Below are positions 1 through 10,370 of a DNA stretch of 64,000 nucleotides, piece by piece. This stretch comes from Triticum aestivum (Eukaryota > Streptophyta > Magnoliopsida > Poales > Poaceae). The position numbers and the translations under genes are program-made. Every line of letters begins with the position of its first letter. Within the stretch, counting starts at the first letter, position 1. Where the stretch lies: NCBI RefSeq assembly GCF_018294505.1, contig NC_057804.1, positions 249,792,156-249,856,155 on the forward strand. Reading direction: 5' to 3'. The notes under the pieces are model-generated. The model saw only the letters and a program-made list of their open reading frames with translations, did no database searches and was not told the origin of the DNA.

Positions 1-322
1 TCTCTTTTTACACTTTTACCCTTCTCTGCGTTGCCACCTGTCGGTGACCCCTTGAGCATATAAAAGGAGTCCCATGCGCAACGTAGAGGGGGTTGGACTC
101 ATTCGGAAGCCAGAGAAACACTTAGCTCACTCTCGAGCAAGAACATAATAGAATTAGACAAGCAGCAGTAGGAGTATTATCTCTCCGGAGAGCGCCGAAG
201 CTGGGTAAACTGCTCGTGTGCTTTGCCTCGATCTGCTCTTCGTGCGACCTCCGCCCCCCGCCGAACCGAAAGGGGCTCAGTCCGCCGGCCCCATAGGTGT
301 TCGTGGATCCTTTTCCCCGACA
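1..322 (+). mobile_element. Family X LTR, 3' part (plus orientation)
   Basis: This is the 3' portion of a gypsy-type LTR cut by the window start. It has a TATA box followed by the same block order seen in the other family X LTRs: CTGGGTAAACTGCTCGTG, a CGAACC...AAGGGGC block, then CCCATAGGTG and the end CCCCGACA at 322. The reverse complement of 21222-21560 shows the same order. No primer site follows position 322, so this is a 3' LTR end or a solo LTR. The family name is not known to me. Confidence 0.7.
59..66 (+). promoter_or_regulatory. TATA box of family X LTR
   Basis: TATAAAAG lies about 260 bases before the LTR end. The equivalent TATA is found in the other family X LTRs at 3850 (+), 8159 (-), 21551 (-) and 59205 (-), which supports it as the LTR promoter. 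Confidence 0.6.
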
Positions 323-1363
323 GATAAGGAAGGTGATATAGTCGCATACTTGTTGCCTAGGGCAAAAAGGGTGACTGATATCAAAACATAAACAAATAAA
401 AACAAGCAACATACAATCATGGTTCTGTTCGAACCATCATACAGATTCGACTGCGCATAGGGGGTACACGACTCATCCTACCCTAGGGGTTCTCAGATTC
501 AGTAGTCGTGCTTTGCTCCATGCCTCGTGCAGTCTTCTGGGTTTTCCTCAGGTGTCGCTACATCTCCTGTAGTTGCTCGATGAAACGATCCAGGTTGAGC
601 CTGAAGAGTCTTCAACAACTTCGCGCCTGTTGAAGTGACGGGGTGAAGGTGGCTCCTCATAACTGGCATTGACTTGGTCTTTTCTTGTCTTCTAAGGCAT
701 CGACGGTACCAGGTAGGCAATCCTTTATGTGATGACAATAACAAGGCATAGTAGAGGTCCAACATGTCGGTTATGTTGGTGACAACATCGACACCAAGAG
801 CGAGGAATGAAGAGAACCGTTTTCCTGCTCACTATAGTGAGGCGGACCAAATGGCAAGGTTCCCATCCACCGGTGGTTGCCAATACAACAACAGCAAGGA
901 CAAGGTTTCTCTATTAGTGATGTATATCATGATCTTGCATATCTTACACCCTGATCGTCATAGGACAAGGTTGCATCATCCTGGGGAAAATTCAAAGGTG
1001 TCGCCATCCACTGGGTCTTCATGTCCTCATTCCTTGAAGGCGTATCTTTTGTTGGCATCGTCTTGCTGTGGTGTCACCAATCTTGTGTTCAGAGGAGGTG
1101 GTCGAGTGTTTGGCAAGGTGTACTCCTTCTAGGCAATCTACGAGGATTACAAGGAATCCTGTGTCAGAGGTTTGAGGGTGCTAGCGACCATTTGAAATTG
1201 TTTTGAGGGGGAAGAGATCGAGAGGGAAAATATACCTTAGTTTTTCAAAAAAAAACTCACAGGGAAGAGAAGTATAGATAGTTTTGAAAACTAGTAATAG
1301 TTTTGGAAATAGTTTTACCCTAACTAACGACCATGCTAACTAAGGCATCCTACAGTCGGGATG
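323..1363 (-). pseudogene. Decayed gypsy internal region with gag remnant
   Basis: This stretch lies immediately downstream, on the minus strand, of a tRNA-Met-type primer site (1364-1375), which is where gag would sit. Minus-strand frames around 500-765 hold a gag-like, glutamine- and arginine-rich helical segment (…DRFIEQLQEM, stop, RHLRKTQKTARG…). The rest is broken by stops and no zinc knuckle is visible. The element's other end was lost when the family X LTR (1-322) or the window edge cut it. The gag assignment rests mainly on position and composition. Confidence 0.4.
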
Positions 1364-1375
1364 GCTCTGATACCA
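1364..1375 (-). other. Primer-binding site, tRNA-Met type
   Basis: The minus strand reads TGGTATCAGAGC, the standard initiator tRNA-Met primer site of many plant retroelements. It is separated by four bases from an LTR end starting at 1380 (TGGGGGGACC on the plus strand). This sets the element's orientation as minus. Confidence 0.8.
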
Positions 1376-1379
1376 GCTC

Positions 1380-2795
1380 TGGGGGGACCCTGACTCATAA
1401 GTCGTGATCACCGAATGCACGTGTACAGTGATCCCAGAGATCAATGCTCACTAAACACACAGAAGCTGAATAACAAGAGTCTTACATCCATACATACCGT
1501 TTTACACAAATTGTGACCATTATGGTCAAGTCTTGAGTATATCATTGTAGCGGAAATCATCGTCGATAGCTTGAACCCATGCCATCTGCCTTAACCGTAC
1601 AGGCATTCTGACTGGGAAGAGTCCTAGCTCGCACGATCGTCACCAAAGAACACTTCTTCATATACCTGCTCTTTCAAGCCTGGCCAAGTAAATAGTCAGG
1701 GACAAGCCAGCGAGTACGTTTGAATGTACTCGCAAGCAACCCAAGAGTGATAACAAAATAATTATGCAAAGCTCTACTGCTTAATTGGCATTGTTGCGGA
1801 AAGCTAGTTTTTCTCACGCAAGTATGATCAACATTTATCAAGGACATGAATGCGTCTGCAACAAGTATCAGGAGGTTACATACATCAACATAGATAAAGA
1901 GTTATGAACAACTCATGCTCAACTCATCGTGACTTCCTCGTGAATCATATCAACAATATTGCCAACTGTGTTGTTTTCAGAAACATATGGACATAGTCTA
2001 AGCAGCACCACCCAACTGTCCTTGACCATGGACACGGCTATTCGAATAGTTTTACACTCTGCAGAGGTTGCACTCTTTACCCATAAGATCAGGGCAACTT
2101 CCGTGTCATCCATGACCCGTGGTACCTCAAGTACCTGGGGTAAGAACCCGATCACTATCTTTTGCTAGACGACACTAACATAGAGTCCACTCGATTGGTA
2201 GTAACCCCCGTGCCCAACATTTCATATCTTAAAATTGTGGAGCCTCACTCCCATATTCATCACATACCACTAGCACGGGGTACCAACGGTGTGTCCGGTG
2301 CCCTGTGAAAATAGTCATGGCCGCCCTACCTGGCACGACCCTGTCCCGAGAGAGAGCACCAACTCTCCCCCGTCACTAGTAATGCGGGCTCCAAGCTAGT
2401 ATCAGCCTAGGTAATCAATAATGCCCTTTCCCATATAAGGGTAGAGTGGTTGCGCATGTTTGGTTGGGACGGTCAGCAAATCTTAAATATAATCCATCTC
2501 TGTAAACAACACTTATTCACTTGCTTCGGTACACCACTTCTCCACCAAGAAGTGACCTAGTTCATCATCATTTCCCAGGGCCATTAGTGGCATCACTGGG
2601 GCTATTTGCAAGTATGTCAAACCACTCTTGTTTCTATTCATGCATAACCCTGACCCATTTTGCATAGCCAACTACTATAGCATGTTTCCACAACCCACCA
2701 ACACAACTCTTAACAAGGATAGAGTCATGAATAATGCAAGAGTCAATGGGGTATGCAACGGAGGCAGCCTAGCAAGGTTGCCATGCATTCAACAA
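1380..2795 (-). mobile_element. Minus-oriented gypsy/LARD-like LTR (right end unresolved)
   Basis: The LTR begins next to the primer site at 1364-1375. It carries a perfect 8-base stem-loop GCGAGTAC/GTACTCGC at 1710-1733, the signature repeated in all LARD-like LTRs of this window. No coding frame is convincing. The right border is estimated because the sequence runs into a related fragment of opposite orientation from about 2800. Confidence 0.55.
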
Positions 2796-3444
2796 TAGCA
2801 GAAATCCCTTTTTGTGGCGTCGCACAAACGCCCGACTACGGCACGTTTGTTACTTATTTCACTTAAGAGCCCTTTCTGTGGTGTCGCTTAGATGCCCGAC
2901 TGAGGCATTCTATTTCCACTCTCTAATTGCATTATTCATGTGCTACATGAATAACTTGTTTGCGTGCATCATAGATTTTATTTCTGTGACTGATGTTGTG
3001 ATCATAGAATATTTTAGAGCATGATTATCGGTTGTTATATTATACCTGTGTTCATAATGTTTGCGAGTACATTCAAAGTACTCATTGGCTCGTCCCTGGC
3101 TATTGTCTTGGCCAGATTCCTTGCTTGGAGTGGAGCGTTGTGATGACAGCCCGGAACCTAGGCAATGGTGATAGTAGCCTCACGAAGATAGGAGTTAACC
3201 TGGTCAGCTGTTCCTGTGGGAAATGGAGTCTCATAGACGCCGATGATCCCCAAACCGCTTCCGCCGTCAACCACTAGAAACCTTGTTGTACTCATAGGCC
3301 AGAATGGTCTTGTACTACAAATTATGTATTTTGCTTGGAGTTATTGTATCAAGTTTGTGTCTCGCCAGCTAACAGTAATCCTGGGGCTGGTGAGCATAAG
3401 GGCCATTTTCTGGGAATTTAATATCCCGAAATCCGGTCCTGACA
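2796..3444 (+). mobile_element. Plus-oriented LARD-like LTR 3' fragment
   Basis: This fragment carries the conserved stem-loop GAGTAC/GTACTC (3065-3083) followed by CTCGTCCCTGGCTAT and CTTGGCCAGAT blocks that match the reverse complement of 1650-1710. It ends in TCCTGACA at 3444, the same terminal string as the solo LTR ending at 16756. The left border is approximate. Confidence 0.5.
2806..2933. repeat. Two-copy tandem repeat, 64-base period
   Basis: CCCTTTTTGTGGCGTCGC at 2806 and CCCTTTCTGTGGTGTCGC at 2870 start two diverged copies. Each contains GCCCGACT(A/G)(C/A)GGCA about 23 bases in. The copies are about 80 percent alike by eye over the first 40 bases. Confidence 0.6.
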
Positions 3445-3574
3445 TCTGCTAAAGTTGGGCCCGGTGGCTATTTACGATTTGGTTAAAACTAGGGTCCCAC
3501 AAGCCTTTTGCGCAAGGGCTATTGATAGTACTCAACAACAACTACCAAGCATTTATTCGGCAAGCACTACTACC
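3445..3574. other. Unassigned spacer
   Basis: A short stretch between two LTR fragments. I see no gene, RNA or repeat signal in it. It may belong to the left end of the following family X LTR. Confidence 0.4.
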
Positions 3575-4128
3575 TTGTGGGGGACATATCTCCCATGTCA
3601 ATGATCAAGACTCAAGGTACCGGCAAGATATCTTCCCAGTAAGTTACAAGACGGCAAGCCTCCACCTCAGCGACTCCCAGTTGCCTGTCAAGTAGGTATC
3701 GAGTGGGCAGGTGGTTAGGTGAAGCTTGTCAGGGCATGTGATAGCTAGCCGCCTTAAGATTAACTTTATTGACACCCATCTCAGTGAGTGTCCAGCTGAT
3801 ATTCACCCTCTGTAATTACTAATTTCCCACTGTGGTAACCCCTTTGAGCTATAAAAGGAGGCACATGGCAACCTTTACACGGGGGGGGGGGGGCATTCAT
3901 TGGCAGCAGCATAGCTACGCCCCCGAGGTCGCCCTCTCTGCAATGGCAACGATTGCTCATACACAATAAATCCACCCAAAGGAGTAGGGTTTTATGCCTC
4001 TCGGCGGCCCGAACCTGGGTAAAATCTGGCCCTAAGAGCTCTGAGGCTGCTGCAGCTCTTTGCGTGTCATACGCCCCCACCAAACATAGCAAGGGGCCTT
4101 CTCCGATCCCATAGATGGCCATATACCC
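3575..4128 (+). mobile_element. Family X LTR copy 2 (plus orientation)
   Basis: This copy follows the family X order: a TATA box after CCCACTGTGGTAACCCC, then GCCCGAACCTGGGTAAAATC, AGCAAGGGGCC, and CCCATAGATGGCCATATACCCCG at the end. The reverse complement of the LTR at 21222-22122 has the same blocks. A G13 run (3881-3893) lies just after the TATA box. The left border is uncertain, and the terminal CA at the right is degraded. Confidence 0.6.
3850..3857 (+). promoter_or_regulatory. TATA box of family X LTR copy 2
   Basis: TATAAAAG follows a GGTAACCCCTTTGAGC block, the same context as the TATA at 59. It is the likely LTR promoter, probably inactive in this degraded copy. Confidence 0.55.
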
Positions 4129-4619
4129 CGAAAAACATGTATACTATATTTCAACCATGCTACAAGAAAGAAAATTATATTTGAATTACAGCTTCAGAAA
4201 CAAAAAGAATATGATTACCATTGATTTTGATATTGGGGAAAATTATGGCCCGGTCTAAAATGAGCCATGTTCACAACATAATTTGACTTGTTTGTTTCAA
4301 GAGTTCTACTGAAATATTGTGAAATGTTTTATGTGTGTGTACAATTATGTTCCTTTTTTTTGGAAAGTGTGCTCTAGCAGGAGGAATAGAACCAGACATT
4401 CTCACGCATGTGGTAGGATTAACAGAGGGTTTTTTCAAGCATGGTGACATAATGTTTCTCGCAGCAAGGTTAACAAAATATAAAAAAGTTTGTCGTGATT
4501 TGGGCGGGTATCGAACCCACAACCATGCATTGATAGCATGACTCTCGCGACCAATACAATGTAATGTAGTATTGCAATTTATTACTAGTAGATTATTTGT
4601 TATACATATTGCAGTATAT
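4129..4619. other. AT-rich stretch around the tRNA-like module
   Basis: Apart from the tRNA-like segment on the minus strand, I see no gene or transposon border here. GGAGGAATAGAACCAGAC at 4380 vaguely resembles a second decayed T-arm, but no stem forms. Confidence 0.35.
4482..4560 (-). other. tRNA-like 3' half (possible SINE head or tRNA relic)
   Basis: On the minus strand, a five-pair stem CATGC/GCATG (4524-4528 and 4536-4540) closes a seven-base loop. It is followed after three bases by a T-arm GTGGG-TTCGATA-CCCGC (4504-4520), which includes a pol III B box of the GGTTCGANNCC type. A T6 run (4482-4487) lies downstream as a possible pol III terminator. The acceptor and D stems do not fold, and the A box is weak (TGGTCGCGAGAG). 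An intact tRNA gene is therefore not supported. A tRNA-derived SINE or a relic is more likely. Confidence 0.4.
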
Positions 4620-5634
4620 AACAAAAACTACCACCTTCCAACCAACCCTACGAAGAAGCCACAAGGGATTCCTGATTTGGAGGGGGATTCCCGAAGAACA
4701 CGATGAACACACAAGGGAAAACACGAGCGAAAATGAGAGGAAACACTCAAATCAACGAGAAACAATCACACATGTGCTAGCCTCATACTCACGGAGGGAT
4801 GCATTATCCAAATCCAACAAAGGGAGATACAAAGGTAGCTAGTTCTTCCCAATCTGTGAGGAGATGGGGTCTTGAATGCATGAGGGGATCTTCCCTAGAC
4901 GGGGTCTTGAATCCACTTGGGGGATCTTCTCCTAGGAGGCCTCGGTCTTCAATGGAGTGTGTATCAAGTGGATGAGCAAAGCTCTATCTCTAAAATGAGA
5001 TAAACCAATGGTAACCCTAAAATAAAGCTATAAGAAGAGTATATATAATACATGGGAAGAAAGGATACATGGGCCTCGGCCCAAGTCACTGCGCGCAAGC
5101 AGGGACGGAAGTTCCGAGCACGGACGGAAGTTCTGGGTGCCAGAGGTTCCGAGCGAAGGTCCGGGCAGGGCCCGAGCTATCCCTAGAGTTGACACGGCTT
5201 GAGCTGGGCTAGAGTCCAGGGCCGGAAGGTCCAGGCAATGTTCCGGGCTAGTTCTGGGCTGAACATAGACTTTGCATGCACGGGCTCATGTGGATCATTA
5301 GGGGCCGGAAGTTCTAGGCTGGCCGGAGGTTCCAGATGCTGGAAGTTCCGGATAATGGCTAGAAGGTCCATGTTGGACAGAGAGTTTGCACTCTTGTCCC
5401 TTTCTTCTTCTTGAGCTCTCGGATCCTCGGGATGCTCGTTATACCTGATCATACACTGTGTCTCTGATTGAGGTAGCAACCATGTCTCATTCACATGTAG
5501 AAGGGAAGCTCAAGTAGGAGAGATGTCACCTCGGATTGAATAGCATGTGCGCGAGATCTTTTCATGGGTCCACTTGGTGCTTGGGTAGTTGGGGTAGTGT
5601 CCATGGGGATGACCATGGGATGCTCCGCATCACC
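4620..5634. repeat. LTR-like repeat with GGAAGTTCCG motif cluster
   Basis: This stretch has no credible coding frame. Between about 5105 and 5370 it contains at least nine variants of the near-palindrome GGAAGTTCC (for example at 5107, 5127, 5303 and 5341). GGAAGTTCCGG clusters of this kind are familiar from LTRs of some Triticeae copia-type elements, so this is probably an old copia LTR fragment. Ends, orientation and family were not established. Confidence 0.4.
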
Positions 5635-6470
5635 ACCACTCTACAAAAATTAGCAAAAAATACAAACAATTCTTACCCCGTGGCAAAAAACTACCAACTA
5701 CTGCTTAGGCTAATTTAAACCCATGTGGCACCATAAGTCAATATTGTCTGTTTGATCAGCAAGTTAGGCATTATGACATGTGGGACCAACATGTCAGTCT
5801 GAAAAAAATCCCAAGTCACCTCCTACATCTGGCCCATCCACCTCAGCCATGTCAGGCTGCCACCGCTGCTGGCAAAAGGTCAGGTCAAAAGCGCCGGTGG
5901 CGCTGAGCCCATCTTGTGGCACTGCGGAGGAGAGCTGAAAGCAGCGCTCGTGACCGCTAGCTAGCCAAGCTAGAACACAACATCTTGGATGCATTCAGTT
6001 GCTTGTGTACAAGCTTGGCTAGCTAGCTTGGCACAACAGCGCGGTGTCTTGCTCGCACGTGTTACACTAAAGCCATCCATCCGGCTCGGGCGGATGCCAG
6101 CGTGGTGGCTTGCTCGCCCGGGGCCGGCTCCCAGCTAGCCTGGCATGGTCTAGCCCATCCGACGGAGCAGTGGCGAGCTCGCCCATCATCGGCGCCCATG
6201 ATGACCACGCGTACGAACTGTATGAAGTAATGTTCAAGAAAAATGCTTGGAGGAGGAAGAAGAGGATTGATGCTTACATGTGGGTCCCACCTATCATAAC
6301 AGTCAACACAATAGTCTAACATAGGTGTTGGCTTCTGGTTCCTCGTCAGCACGGACGTGTGGGCCAACCCTGTCATAAACGAGTTTCAACGAGCCTAATC
6401 GACACTTGGTGGTAGTTTTTTTCCCATAAATTAAGAATATGTATATTTTTGCTAATTTTTGTATAGTGGT
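5635..6470. mobile_element. 836-base terminal-inverted-repeat element, no transposase
   Basis: The left end ACCACTCTACAAAAATTAGC matches the reverse complement of the right end (6451-6470) with one mismatch. Similarity continues inward for about 60 bases (AGCAAAAA…ATTCTTA… GGNAAAAAACTACCA on both sides). The interior has no transposase frame. It contains a perfect 16-base inverted pair (5956-5971 and 6012-6027). No clear target duplication is visible with any choice of end from 5635 to 5637, so the superfamily is undetermined. A MITE or a non-autonomous Mutator- or CACTA-like element would fit. Confidence 0.65.
5956..6027. repeat. Perfect 16-base inverted repeat, 40-base spacer
   Basis: GCTAGCTAGCCAAGCT (5956-5971) is mirrored as AGCTTGGCTAGCTAGC (6012-6027). 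It lies near the middle of the terminal-inverted-repeat element and could form a hairpin. Confidence 0.85.
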
Positions 6471-6718
6471 TTCTTGCTAGGGCTGGTTCGAAAGTGGGGC
6501 CTTAGCACGATGATTTCTTTACTATCTAAAACAAGGTTTCCCCATCTCTGGTGATGAGGGGCGATGACGATAGTATATCTTCGGCTCGCTCTAGTGCTCG
6601 TAGTCATCGCGAGGTGGTCTACAAACATGTAGATGTATTTTTTTCATGTCTCATGTTCGTTGTACTCCCATGATTGTTGATGAATAGATTGTAAGTTTTT
6701 CGCAAGAAAAAGTTGGTT
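6471..6718 (+). mobile_element. LINE-like 3' tail
   Basis: The segment ends in GATTGTTGATGAATAGATTG, TAAGTTTTTCGCAAGAAAAA, which resembles the 3' ends of Triticeae LINEs (…AAGTTTTTCGC followed by an A tail). The A tail is interrupted. A short GATGAGGGGCGATGACGATAG segment upstream fits a 3' untranslated region. No reverse transcriptase frame is left, and the 5' part is missing. Confidence 0.4.
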
Positions 6719-7876
6719 GAGCGTGTGCGCAAGTGAGAGATCACGCGTGTGTGTGATATGGAGACACTAAGGCAGAGATAAGAGAGTCTTTGTGGGTTTG
6801 TGTGTGTGTGGAAAATAGAAAGACCTATGGGGCTCTTTGTTGTGTGATGTGGAGAGAGACAAACATAGTTAGAGAGTGAGTGTGTGAGATACACATGCGG
6901 ACATAGGGAGAGAGGCGTGACTTAGAGAGATGGAGAATTTTGGTGTGAGTTTGAGTTAGAGAAAGGGTGTGTGTCTTAAAAGAGGGATCCAGAAAGATGG
7001 GGTGGTGTGTGTGTGTGTCTGTTTGTGCGCACATGTGTGTGTGAGGGAGAGTGTGTGTATGGAGAAGAGAGACCACTGATGATGTAAATCTAGTAGGGAA
7101 GGCGCCATGATGGCATGTGTGTCCAAGAGAGATGCATGTCTAGTAGTGGGATAGCATGGGTGCGGGCAGGGCGCATGCTATTTTGAAGAGACATTGAGTG
7201 TGTATGTGTGTGTGTATGTGAGAGGGGTGCGAGTGAGTGAGAGAGAGAGAGAGGAGAGAGAGAGGTCGAGGGTGTTTTAAAGTGGCTTATGTATAGGGAG
7301 ACGCAAGGAAAGTGAGTCATTTTGTGCATCACAGAGAATTCATGAGAGATCTAAATAGATGGTGGAAATAATAGCATGCGAGTTTAAGATAGATCAGCTA
7401 GAGAGATATGGAGATATTCACAACATATAGAGGGAAAGGAGGGTCGGGTGCGGATGTGAGAGAGATGGAAAGAGGAGAGAGGTGCACAAGTAGAGGAAGG
7501 GTGTTTGTGTGTAGGGGTGGTGATGAGTGAAATGTGTAGCAATGCATGTGAGAGGGACATAGAGATATGTGGAGAGTGTGTGAGAGCTAGATACCTAGGG
7601 AGAAAGATGATGGGGGAAGTGTTCTCTGTGTATGGGAGAGATGCATGGCTAGATATTGTGTGTTCTTAGGAAAGAGGGATGCCGGGAGACCTAGAGAGTG
7701 GGGGAAGAAATGTGTGCATGTCCGTGAGACAAAGAGATAAAGATCTGTATTGGGGGTAGACCTAGAAGAGAGACAGAGAGGAGATAATTCATGTGTGCGT
7801 TTGTGTCTGGGGAGAGAGAAAGTCTTGTGGGGGAGGAGGGTCCAAGTTGGTGTTCTTCCTATAAAGAGCGATGGGT
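6719..7876. repeat. GA/GT-rich decayed microsatellite tract
   Basis: About 1.1 kb in which the plus strand is dominated by GAGAGA, GTGTGT, GTGTGAGAG and GAGATGTG words and is poor in C. Minus-strand open frames here translate to Ser/Thr/His/Leu repeats (for example SHTHTHTHS). They are artefacts of the CT/CA repeat. I see no gene. Confidence 0.7.
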
Positions 7877-8569
7877 TGTTGTGCGTACAACGATCTATGG
7901 GACCAGCAAAGGCCCCTTTGCGGTTCGACTGTGGAGATCGACAAGCACAAAGAGCATAACTAGCAGAACACACGAAGTTTATCCAAGTTCAGGCCGCCGT
8001 GAAGTGTAAAACCCTACACCTGCTTTGATTGTATTGAGTGTATGTGCACAAGTACAAGGAGTGCAACTTGCCAGCAATGTTTCCGCGGGAAGTGCAGCTA
8101 CACGTGTAATTGGGCAATGTGTTGACCTTTGTAAAGGTAGACATGGGCCTACTTTTATAGAGAAAGGGGTCACCATAATGGCAAGATAGTAAATGTACAC
8201 TATAAATAGTGGATACAATGCTAAATACCTTACTTTGGCGGGTCTGAAAAAATGCATTAATTGCACCATGAGGTTTCACATTGATGAAGCTCTTCAGCAA
8301 GAGTTCTCTCTCCTTCTGGGCCATTCGCACATCTACCTCATATCATCTTGACACGATTGTGGGACAGGTGCCATTAAATTTCTATCTTCAGAAACGAGCT
8401 GACACGAGTGCCCAGACAGGAGGCACCTAACTATCTTCCCGCTCGATACCTATATGACAAGTGAAAACCTCATCGATGAGGTGGAGCGGTGGCAAGGTAG
8501 TGGGATTCTTGCGAGGCTCGGAGCTTACTGGTTCTTCGCTAGCTTGCCTGCAACTCCACGATCGTTCTT
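7877..8569 (-). mobile_element. Family X LTR copy 3, left part (minus orientation)
   Basis: The LTR begins TGTTGTGCGTACAACGATC, then CTATGGGACCAGC, AGCACAAAGAGCATAAC, CCAAGTTCAGGCCGCCGTGA and AAACCCTACACCTGC. A minus-strand TATA lies at 8152-8159, followed on the plus strand by GGGGTCACCATAATGGCAAG. All match 21222-21600 block by block. It is cut at 8569 by the Sabrina-like element and resumes at 21145. Confidence 0.7.
8152..8159 (-). promoter_or_regulatory. TATA box of family X LTR copy 3
   Basis: The minus strand reads TATAAAAG. The position relative to the LTR end (about 275 bases) matches that in the other family X copies. Confidence 0.5.
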
Positions 8570-10142
8570 TGATACGTCTCCAATGTATCTATCATTTTTG
8601 ATTATTCCATGCTATTATATTACCCCTTTTGGATGTTTATGGGCTTTATTTTACACATTTATATCATTTTTGGAACTAACCTACTAACCGGAGGCCCAGC
8701 CTGTATTGCTGTTTTTTGCCTATTTCAGTATTTCGAAGAAAAGGAATATCAAAGGGAGTCCAAACGGAATGAAACTTTCGGGAGCGTGATTTTTGGAACG
8801 AACGTGATCCAGAGAACTTGGAGTGCAAGTTAAGAAGCTTGCGAGGCGGCCAGGAGACAGGAGGGCGCGCCCACCCCCTCTGGGTGAGCCCCCTATCTCC
8901 TGGGCCCCACAGGCGGCCACCGACATACTTCTTCCTCCTATATATACCTACGTACCCCTAAAACATCCAGGTAGCCAACGAAACACAATTTGCACCACCA
9001 TAACCTTCTGTATCCGCGAGATCCCATCTTGGAGCCTTCGTCGGTGCTCCGCTGGAGGGGGAATCGACCACGAAGGGCTTCTACATCAACACCATAGCCC
9101 CTCCGATGAGTTGTGAGTAGTTTACCACAGACCTTCGGGTCCATAGTTATTAGCTAGATGGCTTCTTCTCTCTTTTTGGATCTCAATACAATGTTCTCCC
9201 CCTCTCTTGTGGAGATCTATTCAATGTAAACTCTTTTTGCGGTGTGTTTGTCGAGATCCGATGAATTGTGGGTTTATGATCAAGTTTATCTGTGAATAAT
9301 ATTTGAATCTTTTCTGAATTCTTTTATGTATGATTGAGTTATCTTTGCAAGTCTCTTCGAATTATCAGTTTGGTTTGGCCTACTACATTGATCTTTCTTG
9401 CCATGGGAGAAGTGCTTACCTTTGGGTTCAATCTTGCAGTGTCCTTACCCAGTGACAGAAAGGGCTGCATGGCACGTATTGTATTGTTGCCATCGAGGAT
9501 AAAAAGATTTGGTTTATATCATATTGCTTGAGTTTATCCCTCTACATCATGTCATCTTTCTTAATGCATTACTCTGTTCTTATGAACTTAATACTCTAGA
9601 TGCATGTTGGATAGAGGTCGATGTGTGGAGTAATAGTAGTAGATGCAGGCAGGAGTCGGTCTACATGTCATGGACATGATGCCTATATACATGATCATGC
9701 CTAGATAATCTCATAATTATTCGCTTTTCTATCAATTGCTCGACAGTAATTTGTTCACCCACAGTAATACTTATGCTATCTTGAGAGAAGCCACTAGTGA
9801 AACCTACGGCCCCCGGGTCTATCCTTTATCATATAAACTTCCAATCTACTTTTATTTGCATCTTTACTTTTTGCATCTATATTATAAAATACCAAAAATA
9901 TATTTATCTTATCATACTATCTCTATCAGATCTCACTTTCAAGTGGCTGTGAAGGGATTGACAACCCCTTTATTGCATTGATTCAGAGTTCTTTGTTTGT
10001 TTGTGTAGGTGCGTGGGACTTTTGAGGAGCCTCCTACTGGATTGATACCTTGGTTCTCAAAAACTGAGGGAAATACTTACGCTACTTTGCTGCATCACCC
10101 TTTCCTCTTCAAGGATAACAAATGCAAGCTTAAGACGTAGCA
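8570..10142 (+). repeat. 5' LTR of Sabrina-like element
   Basis: A 1573-base LTR bounded by TG and CA, with TATATATA at 8939-8946. It is followed 11 bases later by the primer site. The open frames inside are not conserved enough to be genes. Confidence 0.9.
8939..8946 (+). promoter_or_regulatory. TATA box in 5' LTR
   Basis: TATATATA lies about 370 bases into the LTR, after a CT-rich stretch. The same string is at 19945-19952 in the 3' LTR. Confidence 0.6.
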
Positions 10143-10153
10143 AGAAGGATTTC

Positions 10154-10171
10154 TAGCGCCGATGCCGGGGA
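10154..10171 (+). other. Primer-binding site, tRNA-Asp type
   Basis: TAGCGCCGATGCCGGGGA resembles TGGCGCCGTTGCCGGGGA, the tRNA-Asp primer site of Athila-type elements, with two changes. It lies 11 bases after the LTR end, on the plus strand, which sets the orientation. Confidence 0.75.
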
Positions 10172-10370
10172 GGTCTTCGCTCAAGTCAAGACATACCAAG
10201 TATCCATCACAAACTCATCTCCCTCGCAATTACATTATTTGCCATTTGCCTCTCGTTTTCCTCTCCCCCACTTCACCCTTGCCGTTTTATTTGCCCTCTC
10301 TTTCCCAATCTCTCTCTCTCTTTTTTGCTTTCCTTTTTCTATTTTCTTGTGTGTTGGATTACTTGTTGCC

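Noticed and set aside
2300..2480. Possible CACTA transposon end (CACTAG strings near 2268 and 2374)
   Set aside because: No matching inverted end, subterminal repeats or 3-base duplication could be found.
3881..3893. G13 run as a possible regulatory or quadruplex element
   Set aside because: A single homopolymer is a common mutation or assembly artefact, and the other family X copies lack it.
4335..4541. Open frame of 68 codons over the tRNA-like module
   Set aside because: It crosses the tRNA-like fold, is short, and has no homology I recognise.
6825..7332. Minus-strand frames rich in Ser, His and Thr
   Set aside because: They are translations of the CT/CA side of the GA/GT tract.
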